Source of the DNA: CAZFOB01 sp964520325
GTDB taxonomy: Bacteria > Actinomycetota > JAICYB01
Length of the DNA stretch: 64,000 nt
Assembly: GCA_964520325.1 (NCBI GenBank)
Contig: CAZFOB010000017.1
Coordinates: forward strand, 6,600-70,599
Direction: 5' to 3'
Shown: positions 44,049-51,397 of the stretch, one piece after another
Position numbering within the stretch: position 1 is the first letter of the stretch
How the letters are laid out: each line of letters begins with the position of its first letter
Translations under genes and position numbers: made by a program
Notes under the pieces: generated by a model
Database searches by the model: none
The model's input: only the letters and a program-made list of their open reading frames with translations
Told to the model about the DNA's origin: nothing

Positions 44049-44117
44049 GCTACAATCTCCCGGTTTGAATCGCTATAAGTTCCCGGCTGGATGTGCTATA
44101 TTCTCCTTGTTCCCAGG
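44049..44117 (+). repeat. three 23-bp direct repeats before the ATPase gene
   Basis: Contiguous units at 44049, 44072 and 44095: GCTACAATCTCCCGG, GCTATAAGTTCCCGG and GCTATATTCTCC begin each, with the third degenerate. Each carries a -10-like TACAAT, TATAAG or TATATT at an exact 23-bp spacing. They start 1 nt after the ilvN stop and end at the ribosome site of the next gene, so a promoter/operator array is likely. Confidence 0.7.
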
Positions 44118-44126
44118 GGAGAAGCT

Positions 44127-45377
44127 GTGGAGTACTACTCACGCGTTGTCGACGCCGAGCTGCTAGGCCGGCTTGGCGCTGCAGGCGCCGTAGTCGTCGA
44201 GGGTCCAAGGGCCTGCGGGAAAACCGCGACCGCGCGCCGAGTGGCGGCGAGCGAGGTCCTGCTCGACGTCAACCCTGATGCCCTGCTGGCAGCGACCGTT
44301 GATCCGGGCCTCGTGCTGGATGGCGCAACTCCGCGCCTGATCGATGAATGGCAGATCGAGCCGGCGATCTGGAACCACGTCAGGCGAGCGATCGACGATC
44401 GACGAGCCGCCGGCCAGTTCGTACTCACGGGATCGGCCGCACCGCCGGACGACATCACGAGACACACAGGCGCGGGGAGGATCTCGCGCCTGCGGATGCG
44501 ACCGATGAGCCTGTTCGAAACCAAACACGCGAGCGGTGATGTGTCGCTTGCGGAGTTGATGTCCGGGGGACGGGCGCGCAGCAAGGAGTCAACGCTCTCC
44601 GTGCGTGATGTGGTGGAGCGCATCGCGGTCGGAGGCTGGCCCGGGATGCTCGGTATGGGTGTCGACGACGCGCTGCGTGCGGTAGGTGACTACGTGACCG
44701 AGATCGAACGTGTTGACATCGGTCGGGGTGACGGGGTGCGTCGGGAACCGCAGAAGGTAGGGCGCCTCTTGCGATCGCTCGCCCGCAACGTGGGGACGTA
44801 CGCAGCCGCGACGACGCTCGCTGCAGACACGGGTGGACTCGAACCGGGCGTCGACGACGATACGGTCCGCGACTACCTGAGCGCTCTCGACCGGGTCTTC
44901 GTCGTAGAGGATCAGCCGGCTTGGGCCCCGCATCTGCGGTCGAGGTCGATGCTTCGGACGAAAGCCAAACGTCAGTTCGTCGACCCTTCGCTCGCCGTTG
45001 CTGCGCTTCGAGCAACACCCGAACGACTCCTGCGAGATCTGAGCTTCACTGGGTTCTTGTTCGAGGGAATGGTGATTCGCGACCTTCGGGTGTACGCGCA
45101 GTCTTTCGACGCTCAGGTTCTGCAGTACCGCGACAGTACGGGCCTAGAGATCGACGCGATCGTCGAGACGCGCGAAGGGAAATGGGGTGCCTTTGAAGTC
45201 AAGCTGGGGAGTCGCTTCATCGATGACGCTGCGCGCTCGCTCCTTCGTTTCGCAGATCGTGTCGACAGCGATCGGACCGGCCGGCCCGGAGTGCTTGGCG
45301 TGATCGTGCCCACTGGCTACGCATTTGTCCGATCCGATGGTGTGTCGGTCATCCCGATCGGTGCGCTTGGCCCTTGA
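44127..45377 (+). CDS. AAA ATPase with DUF4143 domain
   Basis: 416 residues from GTG 44127 with AGGGGAG 6 nt upstream. Walker A GPRACGKTATAR (about 25-36), Walker B LIDEWQ, sensor GSAAPP, then DUF4143 with a PD-(D/E)xK-like pattern TGLEIDAIVETREGKWGAFEVKLGS. The family is widespread, often near mobile or defence genes, and its role is not established. It occupies the place between ilvN and serC where actinobacteria often have ilvC. Confidence 0.9.
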   Translation: MEYYSRVVDAELLGRLGAAGAVVVEGPRACGKTATARRVAASEVLLDVNPDALLAATVDPGLVLDGATPRLIDEWQIEPAIWNHVRRAIDDRRAAGQFVLTGSAAPPDDITRHTGAGRISRLRMRPMSLFETKHASGDVSLAELMSGGRARSKESTLSVRDVVERIAVGGWPGMLGMGVDDALRAVGDYVTEIERVDIGRGDGVRREPQKVGRLLRSLARNVGTYAAATTLAADTGGLEPGVDDDTVRDYLSALDRVFVVEDQPAWAPHLRSRSMLRTKAKRQFVDPSLAVAALRATPERLLRDLSFTGFLFEGMVIRDLRVYAQSFDAQVLQYRDSTGLEIDAIVETREGKWGAFEVKLGSRFIDDAARSLLRFADRVDSDRTGRPGVLGVIVPTGYAFVRSDGVSVIPIGALGP

Positions 45378-45402
45378 CCATGTCATCGGTCGCGGCGATA
45401 AT
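45374..45402 (+). promoter_or_regulatory. serC-serA operon promoter
   Basis: TTGACC (45374-45379), a 17-bp spacer and GATAAT (45397-45402). Predicted start about 45409, three bases before the leader ATG at 45412. It begins inside the last codons of the ATPase gene. Confidence 0.7.
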
Positions 45403-45411
45403 GGTTGTCTG

Positions 45412-45444
45412 ATGACGTTCATGTACCGATCGAATTCGCCGTAA
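45412..45444 (+). CDS. serC-serA leader peptide (Ser codons)
   Basis: Ten residues, MTFMYRSNSP, then TAA at 45442-45444. Two TCG serine codons lie within the last four codons, the position used by regulatory codons in the ilvB and leuB leaders. The stop is directly followed by a 10-bp hairpin and then a terminator. A second in-frame ATG at 45421 could also start it. Confidence 0.6.
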   Translation: MTFMYRSNSP

Positions 45445-45506
45445 GCGAACCCCGCAACACGGGGTTCGCATCAGCCTCTCGTCGCGTCGCCGGCGAGGGG
45501 TTTTTT
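45445..45506 (+). terminator. serC-serA transcription attenuator
   Basis: Hairpin 1: GCGAACCCCG (45445-45454) with CGGGGTTCGC (45460-45469), starting at the base after the leader stop. Hairpin 2: CCTCTCG (45475-45481) with CGAGGGG (45494-45500), then TTTTTT. The terminator 5' arm GCCTCTCGTC is identical to those before ilvB and leuB. Confidence 0.72.
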
Positions 45507-45538
45507 GTTGAGATGAACAGACGCAAAGGAGGCTTCAG

Positions 45539-46702
45539 ATGGTATTGGAACGTCCCGAATACATCATGGCCCCCGGGCCTACCGAGGTACCACCCGAGGT
45601 TCTGCAGGCTCAGCTCGTTCTGCCGTACCACCGCGGCCCCCGCTTCGGTGCGGTCATCCAGGGCTGCATCGACGCACTGCAGCGGATCTTGTTCACGAAG
45701 AACGACGTTTTGCTCTACACCGGTTCCGGCTCGCTCGGGATGGAGTCGGCAGTCGTCAACCTCTTCTCACCCGGTGACCGCATCCTCGTGCTCGACACGG
45801 GCAACTTCGGCGAGCGCTTCCGGAAGATCGCGCAGGTCTGGGGGATCGACGCCGTCGCGATCGAGTACGAGTGGGGCCACAACGCGCAACCTGCCGACGT
45901 CGCAAAGGCATTGACGAACGATCCGTCCATCAAGGCGGTACTGTGCCAGCACTCCGAGACGTCGACCGGCATCGTGAACGACGTCGAGGCGCTCGGCGCC
46001 GTCGTGAAGGGCTCTTCCGCGCTGTTCGTGGTCGACGGGATCTCTGCCATCGGCGCGGCTCCGCTGCGCGTGGACGACTGGGGGATCGATGTCCTCATCG
46101 GCGGTTCGCAGAAGGCGCTCATGACACCCCCCGGCATCGCGTTCCTCGCGGTGTCCGCCGCCGCGTGGAAGGCCAACGAAATAGCGAGCTGCCCCCGCTT
46201 CTACGCCGACTGGGCAACGACGAAGACGTCGCTCGACCTCGACCCGCCCGAGACGCCGTACACCCCGGCGGTCACGATCTTTGGCGCATTCCGCAAGGCG
46301 CTCGAGCTCGTCGAGAAGGAGGGCATCGAGGCGGCGTGGCAGCGACACGCGCTGCTCGGGAAGGCATGTCGCGAAGGCGTGAAGGCGATCGGTCTCGACA
46401 TACAGACACAGGACGCCGAGCGCGCATGCGTGCTGACGGCCGTCGTTGCTCCCGAGGGCCTGGACGGAGCAACGATCTCCAAGCACATGCGTCAGATGCA
46501 CGGCATCGTGCTTGCGCCGGGACAGGGTCGCCTGAAGGGCAAGATCTTCCGGATCGGACACTGCGGCTATTACGCTCCTCGCGACATCCTCATGGGACTC
46601 GCGTGCCTCGAGGCCACGCTGCAGACGCTCGGCTACCCGGTGAAGGAAGGCGCAGCCACGAGTGCCGCGGCGAGCGTGTTCCGGGAGGCCGGCGCCGCAT
46701 GA
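45539..46702 (+). CDS. class V aminotransferase, probable phosphoserine aminotransferase
   Basis: 387 residues from ATG 45539 with AAAGGAGG upstream. It belongs to the alanine-glyoxylate/serine-glyoxylate aminotransferase branch: N-terminal MAPGPTEVPPEVL, PLP region VVDGISAIGA and Schiff-base Lys in GGSQKALMTPPG. Coupled to serA by an ATGA overlap and behind a Ser-codon leader, it is likely to serve as the SerC step (3-phosphohydroxypyruvate to phosphoserine). Serine-glyoxylate aminotransferase is the alternative. Confidence 0.85.
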   Translation: MVLERPEYIMAPGPTEVPPEVLQAQLVLPYHRGPRFGAVIQGCIDALQRILFTKNDVLLYTGSGSLGMESAVVNLFSPGDRILVLDTGNFGERFRKIAQVWGIDAVAIEYEWGHNAQPADVAKALTNDPSIKAVLCQHSETSTGIVNDVEALGAVVKGSSALFVVDGISAIGAAPLRVDDWGIDVLIGGSQKALMTPPGIAFLAVSAAAWKANEIASCPRFYADWATTKTSLDLDPPETPYTPAVTIFGAFRKALELVEKEGIEAAWQRHALLGKACREGVKAIGLDIQTQDAERACVLTAVVAPEGLDGATISKHMRQMHGIVLAPGQGRLKGKIFRIGHCGYYAPRDILMGLACLEATLQTLGYPVKEGAATSAAASVFREAGAA

Positions 46703-48306
46703 CGGAAGTCAACCAGCCTCGGGTGCTGATCAGCGAAAAGATCGCCGATGCCGGCGTGGCTCTGCTTGTTGATGCCGGGATCGATGTGGACGTGCGCACG
46801 GGGATGTCCGCTGAGGAGCTCCTCGCAACGATCGGCGACTACAACGGACTGATCGTTCGTTCCGCGACGTTGGTCACCAAGGAGGTGATCGATGCGGGCG
46901 AGCGTCTTCAGGTCGTGGGCCGCGCCGGCATCGGTGTCGACAACGTCGATGTCGATGCGGCAACGCGGCGTGGCATCGTCGTACTGAACACACCGCAGGG
47001 CAACATCGTCTCAACGGCTGAGCACACAGTCGGTCTCATCCTCGCGCTCGCCAAGAAGATCCCCGCAGCCGATGCCAGCTTGCGCTCCGGCCGATGGGAG
47101 AAGTCGAAGTTCGTTGGGATCGAGCTTCAGGACAAGACGCTCGGCATCATCGGGTTCGGTCGTGTCGGAACCCTCGTCGCTCAACGCTGCCATGCGCTTG
47201 GGATGCACGTGATCGCGCGCGACCAGTTCGTCTCCGCGCAACGCTTCCAGCGCGCCGGCGTCGAGCAGGTCGAGCTCGATGAGCTGCTCGAGCGTGCCGA
47301 CGTCATCTCGCTGCACGTCGTGATGACCCCCGACACCAAGCACATGCTCGGCGAGACCGAGCTCGAGCGGTGCAAGCCCGGCGTGCTGATCGTCAACGCC
47401 TCTCGGGGCGGCGTCATCGATGAGGACGCTCTCGCGCGTGCCATCAAAGCGGGTCGAGTCGGCGGTGCCGGACTCGACGTATTCGAGACCGAGCCGCTCA
47501 CCGCTTCGCCGCTCTTCGATCTTCCCGAAGTCGTCATCACGCCGCACATCGCCGGCCAGACGGCCGACGCTCAGGACAAGTCGGGTGTCATCGCGGCCGA
47601 GCAAGTGCTACTTGCGTTACGCGGTGAGTTCGTACCGAATGCGGTGAACCTCGACGCGAGCGGCGAGCTCTCGGAGTTCTTGCGTCCGTATCTGACGCTC
47701 GCGTCCAAGCTCGGACGTCTCGCGGGAGCGCTGGCGGGCGAGAAGGTGACCGAGATCGAGGTCGCCTACCTCGGCCAGGTCGGCGAGGAGGACACCCGCG
47801 TGCTCACGCTGTCGGTCCTGCGTGGGTTCCTTCAGCCGGCGTTGCACGAGCCTGTGACCTATGTGAACGCACCGATCTTGGCGGCCGATCGCGGTATCGG
47901 ATACACCGAGCGCAAGTCCGCGGCCCCCGAGGAGTACCTGAACCTCGTCCGTGTCACAGTCCGTCGCGAGGACCAGGCCGTGAGCGTCGGGGGGATCCTC
48001 ACGCGCAAGGCGAATATCGCGCACCTTGTCGAAGTCGACGGCCGCACGCTCGGCATCGACTTCTCGCGCTACATGGCCCTGTTCCGCTACGGAGACAAAC
48101 CGGGTGTCGTCCACAACATCTCGGGCCCCCTGGCCGAGGCGGGGATCAGTATCAAGAACATGTACGTCGGCGAGCCGCCTGCGTCGGGCGAGGACGCGAT
48201 CCTGGTCCTGTCCGTCGATGCGCCGATCCCGACCGACGTCTTCGACGAGATGATGCGTGCTGCCGGCATCGCCTCCGGACGCTTCGTCAGCCTCGACGGC
48301 GACTGA
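46699..48306 (+). CDS. serA: D-3-phosphoglycerate dehydrogenase
   Basis: 535 residues, the long form. NAD-binding GFGRVG (about 150), catalytic Arg in VNASRGG, Glu in FETEPL and His in TPHIAGQT; then the allosteric substrate-binding domain and a C-terminal ACT domain (PGVVHNISGPLAEAGISIKNMYVG) that senses serine. First step of serine synthesis. Translationally coupled to the aminotransferase, so the two are controlled by the leader at 45412. Confidence 0.97.
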   Translation: MTEVNQPRVLISEKIADAGVALLVDAGIDVDVRTGMSAEELLATIGDYNGLIVRSATLVTKEVIDAGERLQVVGRAGIGVDNVDVDAATRRGIVVLNTPQGNIVSTAEHTVGLILALAKKIPAADASLRSGRWEKSKFVGIELQDKTLGIIGFGRVGTLVAQRCHALGMHVIARDQFVSAQRFQRAGVEQVELDELLERADVISLHVVMTPDTKHMLGETELERCKPGVLIVNASRGGVIDEDALARAIKAGRVGGAGLDVFETEPLTASPLFDLPEVVITPHIAGQTADAQDKSGVIAAEQVLLALRGEFVPNAVNLDASGELSEFLRPYLTLASKLGRLAGALAGEKVTEIEVAYLGQVGEEDTRVLTLSVLRGFLQPALHEPVTYVNAPILAADRGIGYTERKSAAPEEYLNLVRVTVRREDQAVSVGGILTRKANIAHLVEVDGRTLGIDFSRYMALFRYGDKPGVVHNISGPLAEAGISIKNMYVGEPPASGEDAILVLSVDAPIPTDVFDEMMRAAGIASGRFVSLDGD

Positions 48307-48340
48307 GTTCCCCAAAGCCTGTTAAGGTCGTTGTCCAGTC

Positions 48341-48391
48341 ATGAAGAACCTGTTTCGCCTCGTCCTTAGTTGCCCTCGGACCGGCCTGTAG
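48341..48391 (+). CDS. leuA leader peptide (Leu-rich)
   Basis: Sixteen residues, MKNLFRLVLSCPRTGL, then TAG at 48389-48391. Four Leu (codons CTG, CTC, CTT, CTG) plus one Val. It precedes leucine's committed enzyme and its stop lies in the loop of a 12-bp hairpin. Leu content and position fit a leucine sensor. Confidence 0.68.
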   Translation: MKNLFRLVLSCPRTGL

Positions 48392-48441
48392 CCGGCCCGG
48401 GGGTCACGCAGTACCTCCACTTCGATAGGACGAAGGAGTAC
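48373..48441 (+). promoter_or_regulatory. leuA leader hairpins; second one covers the ribosome site
   Basis: Hairpin 1 (48373-48403): CCCTCGG and CCGGC pair with GCCGG and CCGGGGG around the loop CTGTA, one A.C mismatch, with the leader stop at its top. Hairpin 2 (48411-48441): GTAC, TCC and TTCG pair with CGAA, GGA and GTAC, two small bulges. Its 3' arm includes the leuA ribosome site GGAG (48435-48438). There is no U-run, so control appears to act on translation. Confidence 0.6.
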
Positions 48442-48444
48442 CTG

Positions 48445-49986
48445 ATGGACAAGGTCTTCATCTTCGACACAACACTGCGGGACGGCGAGCAGTCGCCCGG
48501 CATCGCGCTCAACGCCAAAGAGAAGCTCGAGATCGCCGAGCAGCTCGCGCGTCTGCAGGTCGACATCATCGAGGCCGGGTTCCCGATCACCTCGCAGGGC
48601 GATTTCGACGCAGTGCGGGGGATCGCCGAGAACGTCAAGGGCCCGCAGATCTGCGCGCTCGCCCGGGCCTCCGATCTCGACATCGACCGGGCATGGGAAG
48701 CGATCAAGGACGCACGCGACCCGCGTATCCACGTGTTCCTCTCGACCTCCGACATCCATCGCAAGTACATGCTCGAAGCCACGGAAGAGGAGATCGTCGC
48801 TCAGGCCGTCGCCGGTGTGAAGCGTGCGAAGAGCTACACGCCCAACATCGAGTTCTCGCCCCAGGACGCAACGCGCACCGACAGCGATTTCCTCTGCGAG
48901 GTCGTGCGCGCAACGATCGAGGCCGGCGCGACGACGATCAACATCCCCGACACCGTCGGTTACACGCTTCCGCACGAGTTCGAGGAGCTGATCTCCTACG
49001 TGTACGAGCGGGTGCCTGCGCTCAACGACGTGATCCTCTCAGTGCACTGCCACAACGACCTCGGCCTGGCTGTGGCGAACTCGCTCGCCGCCGTGCGGGT
49101 CGGCGCCCGCCAGGTCGAAGTTGCGGTGAACGGTCTCGGCGAGCGAGCGGGCAACTGTTCGATGGAGGAGGTCGTCATGGCGCTCAAGACACGGCGGGAC
49201 CTCCTGTGGTTCGACATCGGTGTGAACACGCGCGAGATCGCGCGGACGTCACGCATGGTGTCGTTGCTCACCGGCTATGCGGTGCAGCCGAACAAGGCCA
49301 TCGTCGGCGCGAACGCTTTCGCGCACGAATCGGGCATCCATCAGCACGGCGTCCTGCAAGACAGACAGACCTACGAGATCATGAACGCCGAAGAGATCGG
49401 CTATGAGGGCGGAAAGATCGTCCTCGGCAAGCACTCCGGACGCCACGCCTTCACGGCCGAGCTCGAGAAGATGGGGTACGAACTCTCTCGCGAGGAGATG
49501 CAGCGCGCGTTCGAGCGGTTCAAGGAGATGGCCGACCGGAAGATCCAGATCAGTGACTCCGACATAGAGGCCATCGTCGCCGACGAGATGCGCACGGCCG
49601 AAGACATCTGGGAGCTGGCGGCGCTCGAGGTCAGGGGCGGCACCGGTGTCGAGTCCCGCGCGACGGTGAAGATCCGCACGCCGGATGGTCAGATCGTCGA
49701 GGAGTCGGCGTCCGGCGACGGCATGATCGACGCCGCTTGCGGAGCCATCAGCCGCGCCACCGGAGTGGACGCACGACTTGCGGCCTTCTCGGTCGGTGCG
49801 GTCACGGCGGGGACCGATGCTCTGGGTGACGTCACCGTGCAGGTTGACGTCGAGAGCGATAGATATACCGGCCGCGGGGTATCAACGGATGTAGTCGAAG
49901 CGTCGGCACGTGCGTTCCTGAATGCGATCAACCGGGCCACGCGGCTCGGGCGCCGGGAACGCTCCGCCGACGCGCCCGGACCGTAG
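48445..49986 (+). CDS. leuA: 2-isopropylmalate synthase
   Basis: 513 residues from ATG 48445 (MDKVFIFDTTLRDGEQSPG). Metal and substrate motifs: FDTTLRDGEQ, the HCHNDLGLA metal His pair and NGLGERAGN; C-terminal LeuA allosteric domain (about 385-505) that binds leucine. It condenses acetyl-CoA with 2-oxoisovalerate, committing to leucine. Earlier in-frame starts would run through the leader hairpins and are unlikely. Regulation by leader and by feedback are both expected. Confidence 0.97.
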   Translation: MDKVFIFDTTLRDGEQSPGIALNAKEKLEIAEQLARLQVDIIEAGFPITSQGDFDAVRGIAENVKGPQICALARASDLDIDRAWEAIKDARDPRIHVFLSTSDIHRKYMLEATEEEIVAQAVAGVKRAKSYTPNIEFSPQDATRTDSDFLCEVVRATIEAGATTINIPDTVGYTLPHEFEELISYVYERVPALNDVILSVHCHNDLGLAVANSLAAVRVGARQVEVAVNGLGERAGNCSMEEVVMALKTRRDLLWFDIGVNTREIARTSRMVSLLTGYAVQPNKAIVGANAFAHESGIHQHGVLQDRQTYEIMNAEEIGYEGGKIVLGKHSGRHAFTAELEKMGYELSREEMQRAFERFKEMADRKIQISDSDIEAIVADEMRTAEDIWELAALEVRGGTGVESRATVKIRTPDGQIVEESASGDGMIDAACGAISRATGVDARLAAFSVGAVTAGTDALGDVTVQVDVESDRYTGRGVSTDVVEASARAFLNAINRATRLGRRERSADAPGP

Positions 49987-50004
49987 GCAAGAGGGAGGCA
50001 ACGG

Positions 50005-50292
50005 ATGTCCAAGATCGAGGAACTGCGCGGCAAGATTCCGCCCAAGGTCGAGCGGCGCGTTGACCAGGCCGTCGAGACGTTCCGAGAGAACCACAGGCAT
50101 CCGGCCAACCTTGCGCTTCACGCGGCCGGGTACTACTCGATCCTCAAGGGCATCGCGCGGTTCTTCCGCGGCAAGCGGTTCCGTGCGGTCACGCTCGTGC
50201 TGTTCGGCCTCGGCATGGTCATCGCCGGACACGAGATCGAGGGGACCGACGCATTCGCGATCCTCAAGGGCTCCAACGGCCACGCGAAGTAG
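50005..50292 (+). CDS. small membrane protein, possibly Mpo1/DUF962-like
   Basis: 95 residues. A basic amphipathic N-terminus (1-30) precedes one or two hydrophobic segments (about 40-55 and 62-78). The pattern RHPANLALHAAGYY and, later, GHEIEG resembles the H-x-P..N..LH..G and GHxxEG signature of DUF962/Mpo1 proteins, but it is shorter than usual. Starts 18 nt after leuA with a good ribosome site (GAGGG) and ends at a strong terminator, so it is the last gene of the leuA unit. Confidence 0.75.
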   Translation: MSKIEELRGKIPPKVERRVDQAVETFRENHRHPANLALHAAGYYSILKGIARFFRGKRFRAVTLVLFGLGMVIAGHEIEGTDAFAILKGSNGHAK

Positions 50293-50302
50293 CCCCGAAC
50301 TG

Positions 50303-50340
50303 CGAGAGCCCGGTCTTTCGACCGGGCTCTCGTTGTGTTT
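50303..50340 (+). terminator. intrinsic terminator of the leuA unit
   Basis: CGAGAGCCCGGTC (50303-50315), loop TTTC, GACCGGGCTCTCG (50320-50332): a perfect 13-bp stem, followed by TTGTGTTT. Confidence 0.85.
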
Positions 50341-50480
50341 CTGTATTCACCTCGCTGCCAACTTTCCCGGTCGACCCGCCCGGGTGGCGCTCGAGGTCGG
50401 TGGTCTGATGAGATTCCGCCGCGGCTGCGACGAAACCGGAGGTGGCTCCCAAACGAGAGGGGACCCCTCCGCAGGCAGCC

Positions 50481-50519
50481 CTAGCAGTCAGCCACCTCGA
50501 GGGTCGAATTCGGTTTCAA
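50481..50519 (-). CDS. possible 12-residue ORF behind an extreme Shine-Dalgarno sequence
   Basis: On the minus strand AGAAAGGAGGTGGTCC (50524-50539 complement) matches 15 of 16 bases of the ideal complement of the 16S 3' end. Nine bases after GGAGGT is TTG, opening MKPNSTLEVADC then TAG (50481-50483). A -10-like TATATT lies upstream on the same strand (about 50550-50556). It occupies part of the 50341-50591 interval, whose remainder holds only secondary structure. Function unknown; it may be a leader peptide or a chance ORF. Confidence 0.4.
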   Translation of the reverse strand: MKPNSTLEVADC

Positions 50520-50591
50520 AATCGGACCACCTCCTTTCTCTCGTGCCACGAATATACATTCCGCGTCCAGGGGTTGTAGCGTCTCTTCGCG

Positions 50592-51392
50592 ATGCCCGAT
50601 CATTCCGTCGTCGAGCTGCAGGTGATGGCCTTCGAAGCGCTCGCCGACCTCTGTGAGTCGCTCACCCCCGCGCAATGGTCGATGGACACCGACTGTCCCG
50701 GGTGGAACGTCCAGGACAACATCTCCCACATCGTCGGCACGGAATCGACCCTCCTCGGCCGCCAAGCTCCGGCCCACGATCCCGGCGAGAAGGACTGGAT
50801 CAAGAATCCGATCGGGGCGAACAACGAGGTCCACGTGGACTACCGGCGTTCTTGGTCCGCCCAGCAGGTGCTCGAGGAGTACCGTGAGGTCATCGGCGAG
50901 CGCATCGGAGCGATCCGCTCCGTGTCTGAGGACGATCTGGACGCCGAATCGTGGACGCCCATCGGTCCCGGCAAGGTCCGCGACCTGCTCGCCATCCGCA
51001 TCATGGACGTCTGGGTGCACGAGCAGGACATCCGCAGGGCGACGGGTAACCCCGGTGGCCTGGAGGGCCCGGTGGCTTCACACGTGTTCTCCCGACACCA
51101 GAGCGCCATCCCCTTCGTCGTGGGCAAGAAGGCCGGTGCAGCCGACGGCAGCACGGTCGTGTTCGACGTCGTTGGTCAGGAGCCGTTCGCCGTTGGCGTC
51201 GAGACAAAGCGCGCGAGCCTGCTCGATGTATTGCCGGCTTCGCCGGACGTGACGCTCTCGATGGATCTCGAGACCTTCAGTCGTCTGTGCACCGGACGAG
51301 GGGATGTCGACGCGCTCGCGAAGACGGTGACCGTCGAAGGCGATCAGGAACTGGGCTTGCGCGTGCTGGCCGAACAGAACTTCATGATCTGA
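50592..51392 (+). CDS. maleylpyruvate isomerase family (DinB-like) protein
   Basis: 266 residues. The DinB-like bundle has LTPAQWSMDTDCPGWNVQDNISHIVGTESTLLG with the first metal His and, later, RIMDVWVHEQDIRRATG with the second metal-ligand pair; a C-terminal MDMPI_C-type domain follows (residues about 165-265). Members use mycothiol or related thiols as cofactor in actinobacteria. Substrate unknown. Stands alone after the leuA unit terminator. Confidence 0.87.
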   Translation: MPDHSVVELQVMAFEALADLCESLTPAQWSMDTDCPGWNVQDNISHIVGTESTLLGRQAPAHDPGEKDWIKNPIGANNEVHVDYRRSWSAQQVLEEYREVIGERIGAIRSVSEDDLDAESWTPIGPGKVRDLLAIRIMDVWVHEQDIRRATGNPGGLEGPVASHVFSRHQSAIPFVVGKKAGAADGSTVVFDVVGQEPFAVGVETKRASLLDVLPASPDVTLSMDLETFSRLCTGRGDVDALAKTVTVEGDQELGLRVLAEQNFMI

Positions 51393-51397
51393 GGAGG

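Noticed and set aside
50401..50440. Hammerhead ribozyme core: CTGATGAG followed 19 nt later by CGAAA, with CCGGTC upstream as cleavage site
   Set aside because: Stem III could form (5 bp) but stem I does not pair next to the core and stem II has alternating mismatches. A core match by chance in 64 kb on two strands is not negligible.
50264..50452. 62-residue minus-strand ORF downstream of the short TTG ORF
   Set aside because: It would run through the 13-bp terminator of the leuA unit, has a poor start and no recognisable sequence.
50524..50539. Match to the 3' end of 16S rRNA on the + strand
   Set aside because: Only the last 16 bases match and no rRNA precedes them; better explained as the complement of a strong minus-strand Shine-Dalgarno.
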